Shown here piece by piece: positions 1 through 8,569 of a DNA stretch of 64,000 bases (position 1 is the stretch's first letter; each line of letters starts with the position of its first letter). The position numbers were made by a program, and so were the translations under genes. The stretch is from an uncultured Bacteroidia bacterium (GTDB lineage Bacteria > Bacteroidota > Bacteroidia > Bacteroidales > UBA932): the NCBI GenBank assembly GCA_902769525.1, contig CACXPG010000001.1:62001-126000 (forward strand), read 5' to 3'. The notes below the pieces were generated by a model. The model was not told where the DNA came from and searched no databases. It was given only the letters and a program-made list of their open reading frames with translations.

Positions 1-1532
1 TTCTCCTCTGCAAGATACAGGAAGCGGGCATAGTCCATAATGGAGGATGCGTGGCCGTACTTCTTCAGGAACTCGACGTTCTTGAGGTTGTCAACTGTGT
101 AGATCGGGCAGTTGCTGCCGGCAAAGTTATGCCTCAGGCCGAGGGTGTGGCCTACCTCGTGGGATGACACGAAGCGGATAAGTTCGCCCATAAGCTCGGT
201 AGGAAGCTGCATGTTCCTGGCCATAGGATCGGATGGAGAGCACTGGACAAAGTACCAGTTCCTCAGAAGGTTCATAACGTTGTGGTACCAGTTGATGTGG
301 GTCTCGATGATCTCACCGCTTCTAGGGTCGGATACGTGAGGGCCGCTGGCGTTTGCAACGTCGGACGGCTTGTAGACGATGGCTGAATGGGTGGCGTCAT
401 CCAAAGACCAGGTAGGATCTTCTTCCTTGGTAGGAGCCACCTTTGCCATGATGGCGTTCTTGAAGCCTGCCTTCTCGAATGCAACCTGCCAGTCGTTTAC
501 GCCGGCTATCAGATAAGGAACCCACTCCTTAGGAGTCGTAGGGTCTATGTAGATAACGATAGGTTTCTGAGGCTCTACCAGTTCTCCGTTTAGATATTTC
601 TGAAGGTCTTCCGGTTTTGGTTCCAGTCTCCAGCGAGCTGCGAGGGCAACGCTCTTTACGCCCTGAGGGTTCATGTCGAAGTCTGTGTACCTTACGGTGA
701 AGTATCCTACCCTAGGGTCAACGATACGGCCCATCATAGGCTCCTTAGGAAGAAGAACCATGGAAGCGTTGTACTCGTAGGTTGCGCTCTGGCCGTTCTC
801 CTTTCCGTAGGTTATCACGCTGCGGAACTCGGTGTTGATAGGATAAGTCTGGATTCCAGAAACATAGCAGCGGTCTTTCATGAAGTTCTGAAGGGTGAAA
901 GTCCTCTTCAGATATTTGTTGAAATGCAGAAGCGGATTTTCCGTCAGAAGGAAGTTGGAAACATCGATAACGCTCTCGGTCTTGTCCGCGTTCTGGGCAG
1001 CGATATCGAAGGAAGCCACGATAGCCGTGGTGTTGGAATTCTTCACGTTCTGGGCCATGCTTCCGGTTGCCCTTTCCCTGAGCATTACCTGATGCAGGAA
1101 TATCTTGTTGCCAGGGCCCTTGGAGAATCTTACCATAGCCTCGCCGACAATGTCACCGGCATAGCCGTTGAATCCCTTTCTTCCGCCCTCGGCGCTCTTG
1201 CCGATTCTGGAAACCAGCTCGATGTCCCTTCCGATTATGGAATCGTTGATAGTGATGTACCATTTGTCTTCCTGATTGTAGACAGTGGTGAAACCTTTCA
1301 TCACCTTGGCATCTTTCTTAACGAATTTCTCGAGAGACTCAGGACCTTTCTTCTTTGGAGGCTGGCCAGGGGTCTGTCCGTCCTTAGGAGGAGCCTGGGC
1401 AGTTGGAGCGTCCTTTTTGGCGTCCTTGTTCCTTCTCTGCGCTGAAGCCTGGGATACGCTCAGGCACATAACTGCAGCGATGCAGAGGGCTGACACAAGA
1501 GTTGTCAGACGTGCTTTAGTAGTTAATCTCAT
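1..1532 (-). CDS. Secreted zinc metalloprotease, DUF5117/DUF4953 type (3' end outside window)
   Basis: The ATG at 1532 opens a protein with an N-terminal signal peptide (hydrophobic residues about 8-30, ending in ASAQ) and then a Lys/Pro/Gln-rich linker. About 470 residues in is the zincin motif HEVGHTLGLRHNF, where two His and the Glu bind zinc and catalyse, and the third His completes the site. Upstream blocks such as IDPTTPKEWVPYLIAGVNDWQ are typical of large Bacteroidota exported metalloproteases with DUF5117 and DUF4953 domains. It should act in the periplasm or at the surface; the substrate is unknown. The family is usually over 800 residues, so the missing C-terminus lies left of base 1. 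It has its own promoter and no same-strand partner in the window. Confidence 0.9.
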   Translation of the reverse strand, partial: MRLTTKARLTTLVSALCIAAVMCLSVSQASAQRRNKDAKKDAPTAQAPPKDGQTPGQPPKKKGPESLEKFVKKDAKVMKGFTTVYNQEDKWYITINDSIIGRDIELVSRIGKSAEGGRKGFNGYAGDIVGEAMVRFSKGPGNKIFLHQVMLRERATGSMAQNVKNSNTTAIVASFDIAAQNADKTESVIDVSNFLLTENPLLHFNKYLKRTFTLQNFMKDRCYVSGIQTYPINTEFRSVITYGKENGQSATYEYNASMVLLPKEPMMGRIVDPRVGYFTVRYTDFDMNPQGVKSVALAARWRLEPKPEDLQKYLNGELVEPQKPIVIYIDPTTPKEWVPYLIAGVNDWQVAFEKAGFKNAIMAKVAPTKEEDPTWSLDDATHSAIVYKPSDVANASGPHVSDPRSGEIIETHINWYHNVMNLLRNWYFVQCSPSDPMARNMQLPTELMGELIRFVSSHEVGHTLGLRHNFAGSNCPIYTVDNLKNVEFLKKYGHASSIMDYARFLYLAEE

Positions 1533-1580
1533 ATTTAACAGTTTTTTGTTGATTTGATTTTTGTCGCGATTAAGAGTATT

Positions 1581-1588
1581 CAAATATA
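1581..1588 (-). promoter_or_regulatory. -7 promoter box of the metalloprotease gene
   Basis: Reads TATATTTG on the minus strand, a full match to the Bacteroidota TAnnTTTG box, 48 nt before the ATG. This predicts a leader of about 40 nt. No clear -33 TTTG was found. Confidence 0.6.
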
Positions 1589-1651
1589 CACTTTTAGACT
1601 CAATTTTCAGCGAAAAGGAAACTGGGGGCTATGGTATTTTGTAAAGTTCCG

Positions 1652-1670
1652 AATCTCAGCGATATACAAA
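1652..1670. repeat. Intergenic 19-bp motif, copy 1
   Basis: AATCTCAGCGATATACAAA, directly next to the terminator at 1668. It shares 18 of 19 bases with 39831-39849. The function is unknown. Confidence 0.45.
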
Positions 1671-1702
1671 AAGCACCCCCTGAATTTCAGGGAGTGCTTT
1701 TT
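1668..1702. terminator. Bidirectional hairpin terminator after the rnf run
   Basis: Near-perfect inverted repeat: AAGCACCCCCTGAA faces TTCAGGGAGTGCTT with one mismatch, and A/T runs flank both sides. Read leftward it ends in a T-run and closes transcription of the rnf-TPR genes, whose last stop codon is at 1745. Confidence 0.85.
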
Positions 1703-1744
1703 ATAATGGGCTGCAACTTAACTGATTGCGAAGCACCATAGCCC

Positions 1745-2071
1745 TTACAGAGCCTCTCCGGACATCTGTTCCACCACCCAGTCTACGGCTGAGGCGGCCG
1801 GACCTTCCGGTTCCAGGAGCTTGGCGTTGTTGTAGGCTTCCAGAGCTTCTCTAAACAGTTGCTGCCGGCTGTAAAGGTTCCCAAGCAGATACCAGGCGTA
1901 GGAGTTGTTCGGCTCTTTTTTCAGAAGGGCGGAAAGGCTGGAGTGAGCCTCCTCGTTCCGTCCCTCTCTCATAAGAGCTTCTATCTCCACAGCGGTTATT
2001 AACCGACCTAATATTTTCTTCTTGTCCTCCAATTTGTCTTCTTGTTCTCTGCGTCTGTGCGAGATCCCCAT
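1745..2071 (-). CDS. Small TPR-repeat protein
   Basis: Protein of 108 residues with a basic/acidic coiled N-terminus and then about two tetratricopeptide repeats (residues about 33-95), including the typical W-LG--Y pattern in SYAWYLLGNLYSRQQLF and a second helix pair EALEAYNNAKLLEP. No signal peptide is seen, so it is probably cytoplasmic and a protein-binding adaptor. It lies 22 nt after rnfA and before the terminator, so it is probably the last gene of the rnf transcript. Whether it helps Rnf assembly is inference from position only. The ATG at 2071 was taken; a later start is possible because the first 30 residues are not TPR-like. Confidence 0.7.
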   Translation of the reverse strand: MGISHRRREQEDKLEDKKKILGRLITAVEIEALMREGRNEEAHSSLSALLKKEPNNSYAWYLLGNLYSRQQLFREALEAYNNAKLLEPEGPAASAVDWVVEQMSGEAL

Positions 2072-2093
2072 TGCAACACGGGACCTGACCGCT

Positions 2094-2714
2094 TTAGACG
2101 ATTCCCTGGAATCCCATGAACGCGAGGGCCAGAAGTCCTGCGGTTATAAGGGCGATTGGAGTTCCCTTCAATGCCTTTGGAACATTGCTCAGTTCCAGCT
2201 GCTCTCTCATGCCTGCGAACAGTATGATAGCGATTCCGAAACCGATGGCAAGGCTCATTGAGTAAACCACGCTTTCACCCAGATTCATCATGTGAGACTC
2301 AACTCCCTTGGCGGCAAACTCCTTGGTCACTACCAGAATAGAAGCTCCGAGAACCGCGCAGTTGGTGGTAATCAGAGGCAGGAAGATTCCGAGAGCCTGA
2401 TAAAGGGAAGGATTGATCTTCTTCAGAATGATCTCCACCATCTGAACCAGAGCGGCAATCACCAGAATGAACACGATGGTCTGCATGAAGGTGATGTCCA
2501 TCTTCTCGCCGAACCAGGTGTTTATCAGGACATAGTTCTGGATCAGGTAAGTAACCAGGGTCGCAAGTCCCATAACCAGGACAAGGGCAAGGCTCATTCC
2601 GAAAGCAGTGGAAACTTTCTTGGACACTCCCAAGAACGGGCAGATTCCCAAGAACTGGCTGAGTACTACGTTGTTTACGAATACTGCCGATATTATGATA
2701 ATCAAATATTCCAT
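2094..2714 (-). CDS. rnfA: Rnf complex subunit A (membrane)
   Basis: Polytopic membrane protein of 206 residues with six predicted helices, matching RnfA/NqrE. Conserved cysteines sit in FLGICPFLG (helix 1) and TTNCAVLG; in the family these pairs, one from RnfA and one from RnfE, hold an intramembrane iron-sulfur cluster. The complex couples ferredoxin oxidation and NAD+ reduction to Na+ or H+ export. It is the last subunit gene in the B-C-D-G-E-A order, 30 nt after rnfE. Length and motifs are normal. Confidence 0.96.
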   Translation of the reverse strand: MEYLIIIISAVFVNNVVLSQFLGICPFLGVSKKVSTAFGMSLALVLVMGLATLVTYLIQNYVLINTWFGEKMDITFMQTIVFILVIAALVQMVEIILKKINPSLYQALGIFLPLITTNCAVLGASILVVTKEFAAKGVESHMMNLGESVVYSMSLAIGFGIAIILFAGMREQLELSNVPKALKGTPIALITAGLLALAFMGFQGIV

Positions 2715-2744
2715 AATGAAAATCTTAAAAGTTTAACACTGCGC

Positions 2745-3338
2745 CTAAGCCTTTTTCTTGCGGTCCTTAAGCTTGTTGAACAATACCATCAGGTAGCCCA
2801 GCACCAGGAAAGCTCCGGGAGCCAGTACAAATACCAACATTCCGTCTGATGATGAGAACTTGTTCTCGAATACGGAAAGGTTTCCGAGGATTTCTCTTAT
2901 CAGACCTATGCAGGTCAGAGCCAGGGTAAATCCGATTCCGATTCCGAGGCCGTCCAGCGCGCTCTCTCCTACGGAGTGCTTGTTGGCAAAAGCCTCAGCT
3001 CTACCAAGCACGATGCAGTTAACCACAATCAGAGGGATGAATATGCCCAGAGTCTCGTAAAGGCCAGGAGTGAAGGCCTGCATAACCAGCTGGACAACCG
3101 TCACAAACGCAGCTATCACAACAATATAGCAAGGTATTCTGACCTTGTTCGGAATAACCGGAGCAAGGAGAGATATAACCATATTGGAGCAGAGCAGAAC
3201 CGCCATGGTGGCCAGTCCCATACCCATACCGTTTACAGCAGAAGTAGTTGTTGCAAGCGTAGGGCACATACCCAGTACCAGAACGAAGGTAGGGTTGTTC
3301 TTGACAATACCGTCTATCAGATATTTGAACTTGCTCAT
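2745..3338 (-). CDS. rnfE: Rnf complex subunit E (membrane)
   Basis: Membrane protein of 197 residues, homologous to RnfA and NqrD, with about six helices. The cysteine motifs GMCPTLATT and VVNCIVLGRAEAFA mark the half-site for the intramembrane Fe-S cluster shared with RnfA. The C-terminal tail is short and rich in Lys/Arg. It is placed 3 nt after rnfG, within the same transcript. Confidence 0.96.
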   Translation of the reverse strand: MSKFKYLIDGIVKNNPTFVLVLGMCPTLATTTSAVNGMGMGLATMAVLLCSNMVISLLAPVIPNKVRIPCYIVVIAAFVTVVQLVMQAFTPGLYETLGIFIPLIVVNCIVLGRAEAFANKHSVGESALDGLGIGIGFTLALTCIGLIREILGNLSVFENKFSSSDGMLVFVLAPGAFLVLGYLMVLFNKLKDRKKKA

Positions 3339-3341
3339 AGT

Positions 3342-3941
3342 CTATTTGTTTTCTGAAGTAATATTGCTGAATACGTTTGCGGCAATCTCCATCGCGTCGC
3401 AGAAAGCTCTTGAAGAGATGGTGGAAGCGGTGATGGCGTCAATGTCTCCGCCGTCTTTCTTTACAGAAATGTTCACGCTTCCGTCGGTCAGGTTCTTGTC
3501 TTTCCACTGGGTGATGAAATGGCTTGCCTTGTCTGTAATCTTGGCGCCAAGGCCAGGAGTCTCGGAATGAGACAGGACAGACGTGTTGTAAACTTTCCCG
3601 TCTGGAGTAAATCCAACCATAATGGAGAACGCGCCTCCAAAACCTTTCTTGGTGGTACTCTCGATTGCATAGCCTACAATTTCGCCGCCTTTCTTTGCCA
3701 CGTAAACCTTGTTGGTCTCGTCCGGTTTCTGAAGGTCGGCCGCTATGTTAAGCACCTCTTCTGAAGGGTTGTTGTCAAATGCAGGGACCACTTCTTCTAT
3801 CGCCTTGTTGGTCTTGGCCGTAGCGGCTGCGGCGATAGGATCCTTGGTGACAGAATAAATCACTGCCACTGCGGCGGATGCGCCCAGGCAAACCAGCGTG
3901 AGCACAAGCACCATGTTTCTGAGTGATGATTTGATAGCCAT
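3342..3941 (-). CDS. rnfG: Rnf complex subunit G (covalent FMN protein)
   Basis: Protein of 199 residues with one N-terminal transmembrane helix (about residues 8-30) and a periplasmic FMN-binding domain, including LSHSETPGLGAKI, which is typical of RnfG/NqrC. The flavinylation motif is near residue 171 and reads TASTIS where most homologues have SGATxT; Thr174 is the expected FMN attachment site. Its start codon overlaps the end of rnfD. No ApbE flavin transferase, needed to load FMN, is seen in the window. Confidence 0.95.
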   Translation of the reverse strand: MAIKSSLRNMVLVLTLVCLGASAAVAVIYSVTKDPIAAAATAKTNKAIEEVVPAFDNNPSEEVLNIAADLQKPDETNKVYVAKKGGEIVGYAIESTTKKGFGGAFSIMVGFTPDGKVYNTSVLSHSETPGLGAKITDKASHFITQWKDKNLTDGSVNISVKKDGGDIDAITASTISSRAFCDAMEIAANVFSNITSENK

Positions 3942-4978
3942 TACTTTTTCTGCGCCTCCTCCGCAAATCTCTTAGGTTGGAACTTGTTCAAAAGCGGAAC
4001 GGTCGCGTTCATTATAAGTATCGCGAAGGAAACTCCCTCCGGATATGCGCCAAACGTTCTGATCAGAACAGTGATCACACCGATTCCGATACCGAAAATC
4101 ACCTGCCCCTTTGCTGTCATAGGAGAAGTGACATAGTCCGTAGCCATAAAGAACGCTCCCAAAAGCAAACCTCCGTTAAGCAGGTGGAATACAGGGTCTA
4201 CATACTTGGAAGAATCGCCCAGATAGAGAATTCCTGCAAACACAAACACTGTTGCCAGTATGCTCAGCGATATCCAAGGCTTGATAACTCTTCTGCAAAG
4301 CAGATAGATGAAGCCGAGAATCAGGGCCACTGCAGAAAGCTCACCTGCACTTCCGCCCATATTCGCAAACAGGAGCTGAGTGTATGAGAGGCCTGGAGTT
4401 GCCATTATTTCCTGCATGGAGACTCCCTTTGCCAGCTGCTCCTTCACGAATCCGAGAGGAGTTGCTCCGGAAGTGGCGTCCAGAGCGGCTGAAGCCAGGT
4501 CTGAGTTGCCGAACAGGTAACCGGCTTCAGGTGCGTGGAATGCTGTTCCTGTCATAAGGACCGGGAAAGAAACCAGCAGAACAACACGGGCTACCAGAGC
4601 CGGGTTGAACAGGTTCTGTCCCAGACCGCCGAATGTCATCTTGGCGATTCCGATTGCCACCAGGGCTCCGATAAGTATCAGCCACCAAGGCGAGCATACC
4701 GGAAGGTTGAGAGCCAGCAGCACTCCGGTAACCACAGCGGAGAGGTCTCCGACAGTGCTTCTTTTCTTCATCAGGAACTTCTGGATCAGATACTCGAACA
4801 CCACACAGGCCAGTACGCTCACGCATACCAGGTGTATTGCGCTCAAGCCGAAGAACCAGATTGAAACCAGAACAGCCGGAAGCAACGCTATTATAACGTC
4901 GCCCATAATCTTTCTGGTACTTTCCTTCCCGTGGACATGAGGAGAAGGAGATACAATCAATGTATTCATTTGTTGCAC
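3941..4978 (-). CDS. rnfD: Rnf complex subunit D (covalent FMN, membrane)
   Basis: Membrane protein of 345 residues related to NqrB, with about eight to ten helices. The motif SGATPLG (residues 170-176) is the canonical flavinylation site, with Thr173 as the FMN ligand. The segment FGGLGQNLFNPALVARV is also typical. It forms the membrane electron path with RnfG. Its end overlaps the rnfG start by a base, which indicates translational coupling. Confidence 0.97.
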   Translation of the reverse strand: MQQMNTLIVSPSPHVHGKESTRKIMGDVIIALLPAVLVSIWFFGLSAIHLVCVSVLACVVFEYLIQKFLMKKRSTVGDLSAVVTGVLLALNLPVCSPWWLILIGALVAIGIAKMTFGGLGQNLFNPALVARVVLLVSFPVLMTGTAFHAPEAGYLFGNSDLASAALDATSGATPLGFVKEQLAKGVSMQEIMATPGLSYTQLLFANMGGSAGELSAVALILGFIYLLCRRVIKPWISLSILATVFVFAGILYLGDSSKYVDPVFHLLNGGLLLGAFFMATDYVTSPMTAKGQVIFGIGIGVITVLIRTFGAYPEGVSFAILIMNATVPLLNKFQPKRFAEEAQKK

Positions 4979-4992
4979 GTTTTAATAGTCAA

Positions 4993-6324
4993 TTACTTCT
5001 TGGGACGGCTCCTCATTATTTTCATTACGGCAGCCTTGCTCTGGCGGATGGTATCCAGCAGAGGAATAAATGCCGGACAGGTGAAGGAGCAGCATCCGCA
5101 CTCGATGCAGTCGTAAACGTGATGCTCTTCCAGCTCGTCCATCATAGCCGCCCTTCCAAGCTTGTTCAGCAGATAAGGCTCAAGTCCCATCGGGCATGCG
5201 CTGACGCATTTTCCGCAGCGGATGCAGTTGCTCTCGGCCTTCCTCTTTGTCTGGGCCTCAGTCATATAGAGGATAGAGGATGTTCCCTTCAGGGTAGGAG
5301 CGTCTATGTTGGAGACAGCCTTTCCCATCATAGGGCCGCCGCTTATTATCTTGGCCGCATCCTCAGGAACACCTCCGCAATACTCCATAATGAAGCTGAG
5401 TGGGGTTCCTACTCTGTGGAGGAAGTTTCTCTGAGCCTTGCTGCAGTCTCCGGTAACTGTCATTATGCCTTCGAACAGCGGCTTGTTCTTCTGGACAGCC
5501 TCGTAAACGGCAAATGCAGTACCCACGTTCTGGACTACAGCTCCTGTGTCTACAGGAAGTCCCTGGGAAGGAACTCTCTTGCGGATAACAGCGTCTATGA
5601 GCTGTTTCTCGCCGCCCTGCGGATATTTCTTTTTAAGCGGAACTATTTCAACTCCAGGATATTTCGGAGCAAGAGCGGAAAGCTTCTTGATAGCCTCAGG
5701 CTTGTTCTCCTCTATTCCCACATAGCACTTGTTCACTCCAAGGGCCTTCATCAGTATGGATCCGCCGATGAGCACCTGCTCCGGCATCTCCATCATAACT
5801 CTATAATCTGAAGTAAGATAAGGCTCGCACTCCGCGCCGTTGATTATTACGCAGGTAGGAGTTGCCGTAGGTGGAGGGGAAAGCTTCACGTTCGTAGGGA
5901 AAGTGGCTCCTCCCAGACCTACAACTCCGCAGGCCTTGATTCTGTCCACTATCTCTTTCTTGTCCAGCTTTATTTCCCTGATGATATCTTCCGAGCGGTC
6001 TATGTCTTCCATCCACTCGTCTCCTTCCACCTCAATCGTGATGGTGTTCACAGGCCTCTTAGCCAGGTCGTTGACCATTCCTATAGCCTTTACCGTACCG
6101 CTTACGGAAGAGTGAACCGGCGCTGAAACAAAACCTGTAGGAGTTCCTATCAACTGGCCGACTTTCACCTTGTCGCCAACGGCTACACAAGGTGCTGCCG
6201 GAGCTCCAAGATGCTGTCCCATGGAGATGTACACAATCTTAGGAATAGGAAGTTTCTCGATATTGGCGTCCTTTGAGATTTTCTTGTCTGCAGGATGGAC
6301 GCCTCCCATTCTGAATGTTCTCAT
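4993..6324 (-). CDS. rnfC: Rnf complex subunit C (NADH/FMN/Fe-S)
   Basis: Peripheral subunit of 443 residues. It carries the Gly-rich nucleotide/FMN segment GLGGATFPTNVKL (about residue 137) and a C-terminal double [4Fe-4S] ferredoxin region with CIRCGKCVSACPMG and CIECGCCSFTCPAF. In Rnf it is the NAD+-reducing module. Length matches the short RnfC of Bacteroidota, without the long repeat tail seen in some Proteobacteria. It sits 3 nt after rnfB and 14 nt before rnfD. Confidence 0.97.
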   Translation of the reverse strand: MRTFRMGGVHPADKKISKDANIEKLPIPKIVYISMGQHLGAPAAPCVAVGDKVKVGQLIGTPTGFVSAPVHSSVSGTVKAIGMVNDLAKRPVNTITIEVEGDEWMEDIDRSEDIIREIKLDKKEIVDRIKACGVVGLGGATFPTNVKLSPPPTATPTCVIINGAECEPYLTSDYRVMMEMPEQVLIGGSILMKALGVNKCYVGIEENKPEAIKKLSALAPKYPGVEIVPLKKKYPQGGEKQLIDAVIRKRVPSQGLPVDTGAVVQNVGTAFAVYEAVQKNKPLFEGIMTVTGDCSKAQRNFLHRVGTPLSFIMEYCGGVPEDAAKIISGGPMMGKAVSNIDAPTLKGTSSILYMTEAQTKRKAESNCIRCGKCVSACPMGLEPYLLNKLGRAAMMDELEEHHVYDCIECGCCSFTCPAFIPLLDTIRQSKAAVMKIMRSRPKK

Positions 6325-6327
6325 AGC

Positions 6328-7272
6328 CTATTCTGTTTTTTGAACCGGTATCTCTACTTTCTTTTCTTCTGGCTTTGGAGCCTGGGCAGCTGGCTGAACC
6401 GGCTTTGCCTGGGCCGCTGCGGCAGGAGTGGAAGCGGCAGGCTTCACGGCTGCCGGCCTAGGAGGGAAGTTCACTTCGTGAATTGCCCCGGTAGGACATT
6501 CAGCCACGCACTTGCGGCACATACGGCACTTGGTGAAGTCGATGTAAGCCAGATTGGATTCTACGGTAATGGCCTCGAAAGCGCAAACCTTGGCGCACTT
6601 GCCACATCCGATGCAGGCGTTAAGGCAAGCCTTCCTTGCAACTGCGCCCTTATCCTTGTTGCGGCAGGCAACATATACCCTGCGGCCCTTAGGACCCTTG
6701 TTCCTGAGCTCGAGAAGCTGCTTAGGGCAGGCCTTGGTGCAAGCTCCGCAGCCCGTGCACTTTTCTTCGTCCACTTCCGGAAGCCCTGTTTCAGGGTTCA
6801 CCTTGATGGCGTCAAACTGGCATGCGGCCTCGCAGTCTCCGTAGCCCAGACATCCGAACATACAGTCCGTCTCGCCTCCGTACAGAGAAGCGACCGTGGC
6901 ACAGGAAGCTACGCCCTCATACCTGGTGGTCTTCTTTCTTTTTTCGCAATTTCCATTGCATCTCAAAACTGCAACCTGAGGATCCTTGGCTTCTATTGTC
7001 TGGCCGAGAGCCTCAGCGACTTTCTGCATTACAGCATTGCCGCCTACCGGACAGAAAAGAGAGCCAACTCCCTCTTTAACTGCAGCTTCCGCGAATGCCC
7101 TACAGCCAGCCTTGCCACAGCCGCCACAGTTGGCGCCCGGCATCAGAGCCTCAACGGTATCGATCCTGGGATCTTCTTCTACCTTGAATTTCTGAGCTAC
7201 AATGTAGAGCACAATCGCCAGCAGCAATCCCAAGACTGCAAGTGTGGCGATAGTAAAGATTATTATATTCAT
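6328..7272 (-). CDS. rnfB: Rnf complex subunit B (ferredoxin-type)
   Basis: Protein of 314 residues. It has an N-terminal membrane helix (about 4-26) and a domain with CGGCGKAGC near residue 50. Multiple [4Fe-4S] motifs follow, including CTGCGACTKACPK, CIGCGKCAKVC and CRMCRKCVAECP. It is the likely entry point for electrons from reduced ferredoxin. The last 45 residues form a low-complexity Pro/Ala/Lys tail that probably is disordered. It lies 11 nt after the RseC-like gene. Confidence 0.96.
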   Translation of the reverse strand: MNIIIFTIATLAVLGLLLAIVLYIVAQKFKVEEDPRIDTVEALMPGANCGGCGKAGCRAFAEAAVKEGVGSLFCPVGGNAVMQKVAEALGQTIEAKDPQVAVLRCNGNCEKRKKTTRYEGVASCATVASLYGGETDCMFGCLGYGDCEAACQFDAIKVNPETGLPEVDEEKCTGCGACTKACPKQLLELRNKGPKGRRVYVACRNKDKGAVARKACLNACIGCGKCAKVCAFEAITVESNLAYIDFTKCRMCRKCVAECPTGAIHEVNFPPRPAAVKPAASTPAAAAQAKPVQPAAQAPKPEEKKVEIPVQKTE

Positions 7273-7283
7273 TTAATTGTTTG

Positions 7284-7715
7284 TTAGTTGTCTTCCTCTC
7301 CCGGAGCAATCGAAAAGCTGAAATGGCGGCCGATTCTCTTCCTGAAAAGATAGAGGACGAAGAAATAAACCGCTATGGCGCCAAGGACGGATAAACCCGT
7401 TGCCAACTCGCTCGCTCCCGAATATTGCAAATATAACAAAAATGTTACTAATATGACGGCGGGAATTGCATAAACAAGCCATACGGCTTTCATTCCCATA
7501 GATTCTTCCATGTTGACGGTCACCTTGTCCCCGACTTTGAAGCGGGAAGTGTCCGCTGACTTGACCTCGATTATCTTGTCCGCCATCTCGGAAGCAGAGC
7601 AAAGGCCCTTGGCGTGACAGGCCGCACAGGCGCTCCTGGACACGATGGAAACCTTGTAGCCGGAAGGCGTGATTTCAGAAACAACTCCGTCGTGACCTAC
7701 GATTCCTTTTTTCAT
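7284..7715 (-). CDS. RseC/MucC-family membrane protein
   Basis: Protein of 143 residues with a soluble N-terminal part that holds cysteines at about 30, 33 and 39 (motif CAACHAKGLC), then two transmembrane helices (about 76-96 and 103-122) and a basic tail. This is the layout of RseC family proteins, which in Proteobacteria take part in SoxR reduction together with Rnf. Its place as the first gene before rnfB is common in Bacteroidota. A role in electron transfer or assembly of Rnf is inferred from family and context. Confidence 0.88.
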   Translation of the reverse strand: MKKGIVGHDGVVSEITPSGYKVSIVSRSACAACHAKGLCSASEMADKIIEVKSADTSRFKVGDKVTVNMEESMGMKAVWLVYAIPAVILVTFLLYLQYSGASELATGLSVLGAIAVYFFVLYLFRKRIGRHFSFSIAPGEEDN

Positions 7716-7742
7716 ATCGTTGAAAATAACCGGAAAACTCTG

Positions 7743-8537
7743 TTACTTGACTTTAGAAGAGAGCGGGTACTTGTTGCCTTGAATCGTTGATATCCTGCCC
7801 TGTACCTTGCCCACAATAACAGGAGACTCGAAGAACAAAGGTATCTTGTTCTGGTCGTCAGAAACCCAGATAGTCATATCCTCCTTGCCGTCAAACACAT
7901 TGCCGGCCACAACCTTTGCGGCGAATTTCATGGTCCTGAAAGTGCCTGCCCCGGGAATCTTCTTTGTCTCCTTGCCCAGATAGATGAAATACAGATTGTA
8001 GATTTCCTTGTCTATGACAAACTCCAGGGGCTTCTTCACTCCAATGCTGGACTCGGGAAAATCCATTGTCCTGTACTTGAAGAAAAGCGTAAGAAGGTCA
8101 CGGGTGCCGGCGGTTCCTATTAGCAGGGTGTCCAGCGGCGGGCGGTTCTTCTTCTGGGTGTGGCTGTTGATCGTGTAGTTCTTGTTGAACAGCAGGGTGT
8201 TGTTCATGTAATACTTGCCTTCGGAAGCTTCTCTGTGGAATCTTACCGGACGGAAAGTCTCTTCGCTGAATTTGGTCTCGAACCTCTCCCTTACCTTGAA
8301 GAACATGTCAAAAAACTTGAACGACCTTCCGGTAAGAAGGACATTGTAATAGCCGTCTGAATATGTCACCTGGCAAGTGGCGGCACCCACATCGGTTACA
8401 ACTCCACCCCACGTGTAATTCATCACGAAATTAAGCTTTTCTCCAGACTGGAAAGGGTAATCGTTCTTCTCCTGAGAATAAGCCGAAGAAGAAAAAGCGG
8501 TTATCGCCAAAAACAGAAAAACAAAAAATCTTTTCAT
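7743..8537 (-). CDS. DUF3108 secreted protein
   Basis: Protein of 264 residues with a clear signal peptide (residues 1-21, cleaved after AYS). The rest is a beta-rich domain matching DUF3108, with the typical start FQSGEKLNFVMNYTWGGV and the end block IWVSDDQNKIPLFFESPVIVGKV. It should be periplasmic. The biochemical function is not known. It lies between dnaB (32 nt) and the RseC-like gene (27 nt) on the same strand, so it is probably cotranscribed, though no functional link is evident. Confidence 0.85.
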   Translation of the reverse strand: MKRFFVFLFLAITAFSSSAYSQEKNDYPFQSGEKLNFVMNYTWGGVVTDVGAATCQVTYSDGYYNVLLTGRSFKFFDMFFKVRERFETKFSEETFRPVRFHREASEGKYYMNNTLLFNKNYTINSHTQKKNRPPLDTLLIGTAGTRDLLTLFFKYRTMDFPESSIGVKKPLEFVIDKEIYNLYFIYLGKETKKIPGAGTFRTMKFAAKVVAGNVFDGKEDMTIWVSDDQNKIPLFFESPVIVGKVQGRISTIQGNKYPLSSKVK

Positions 8538-8569
8538 AGCCGTTCAGTTTTTGTCCATTTCTGAAAAAA

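Noticed and set aside
4960-5811. Open frame of 283 codons on the plus strand
   Set aside because: Antisense to rnfC with no family features.
6295-7287. Open frame of 330 codons on the plus strand
   Set aside because: Antisense to rnfB; Cys/Arg-rich composition comes from the ferredoxin codons read backwards.
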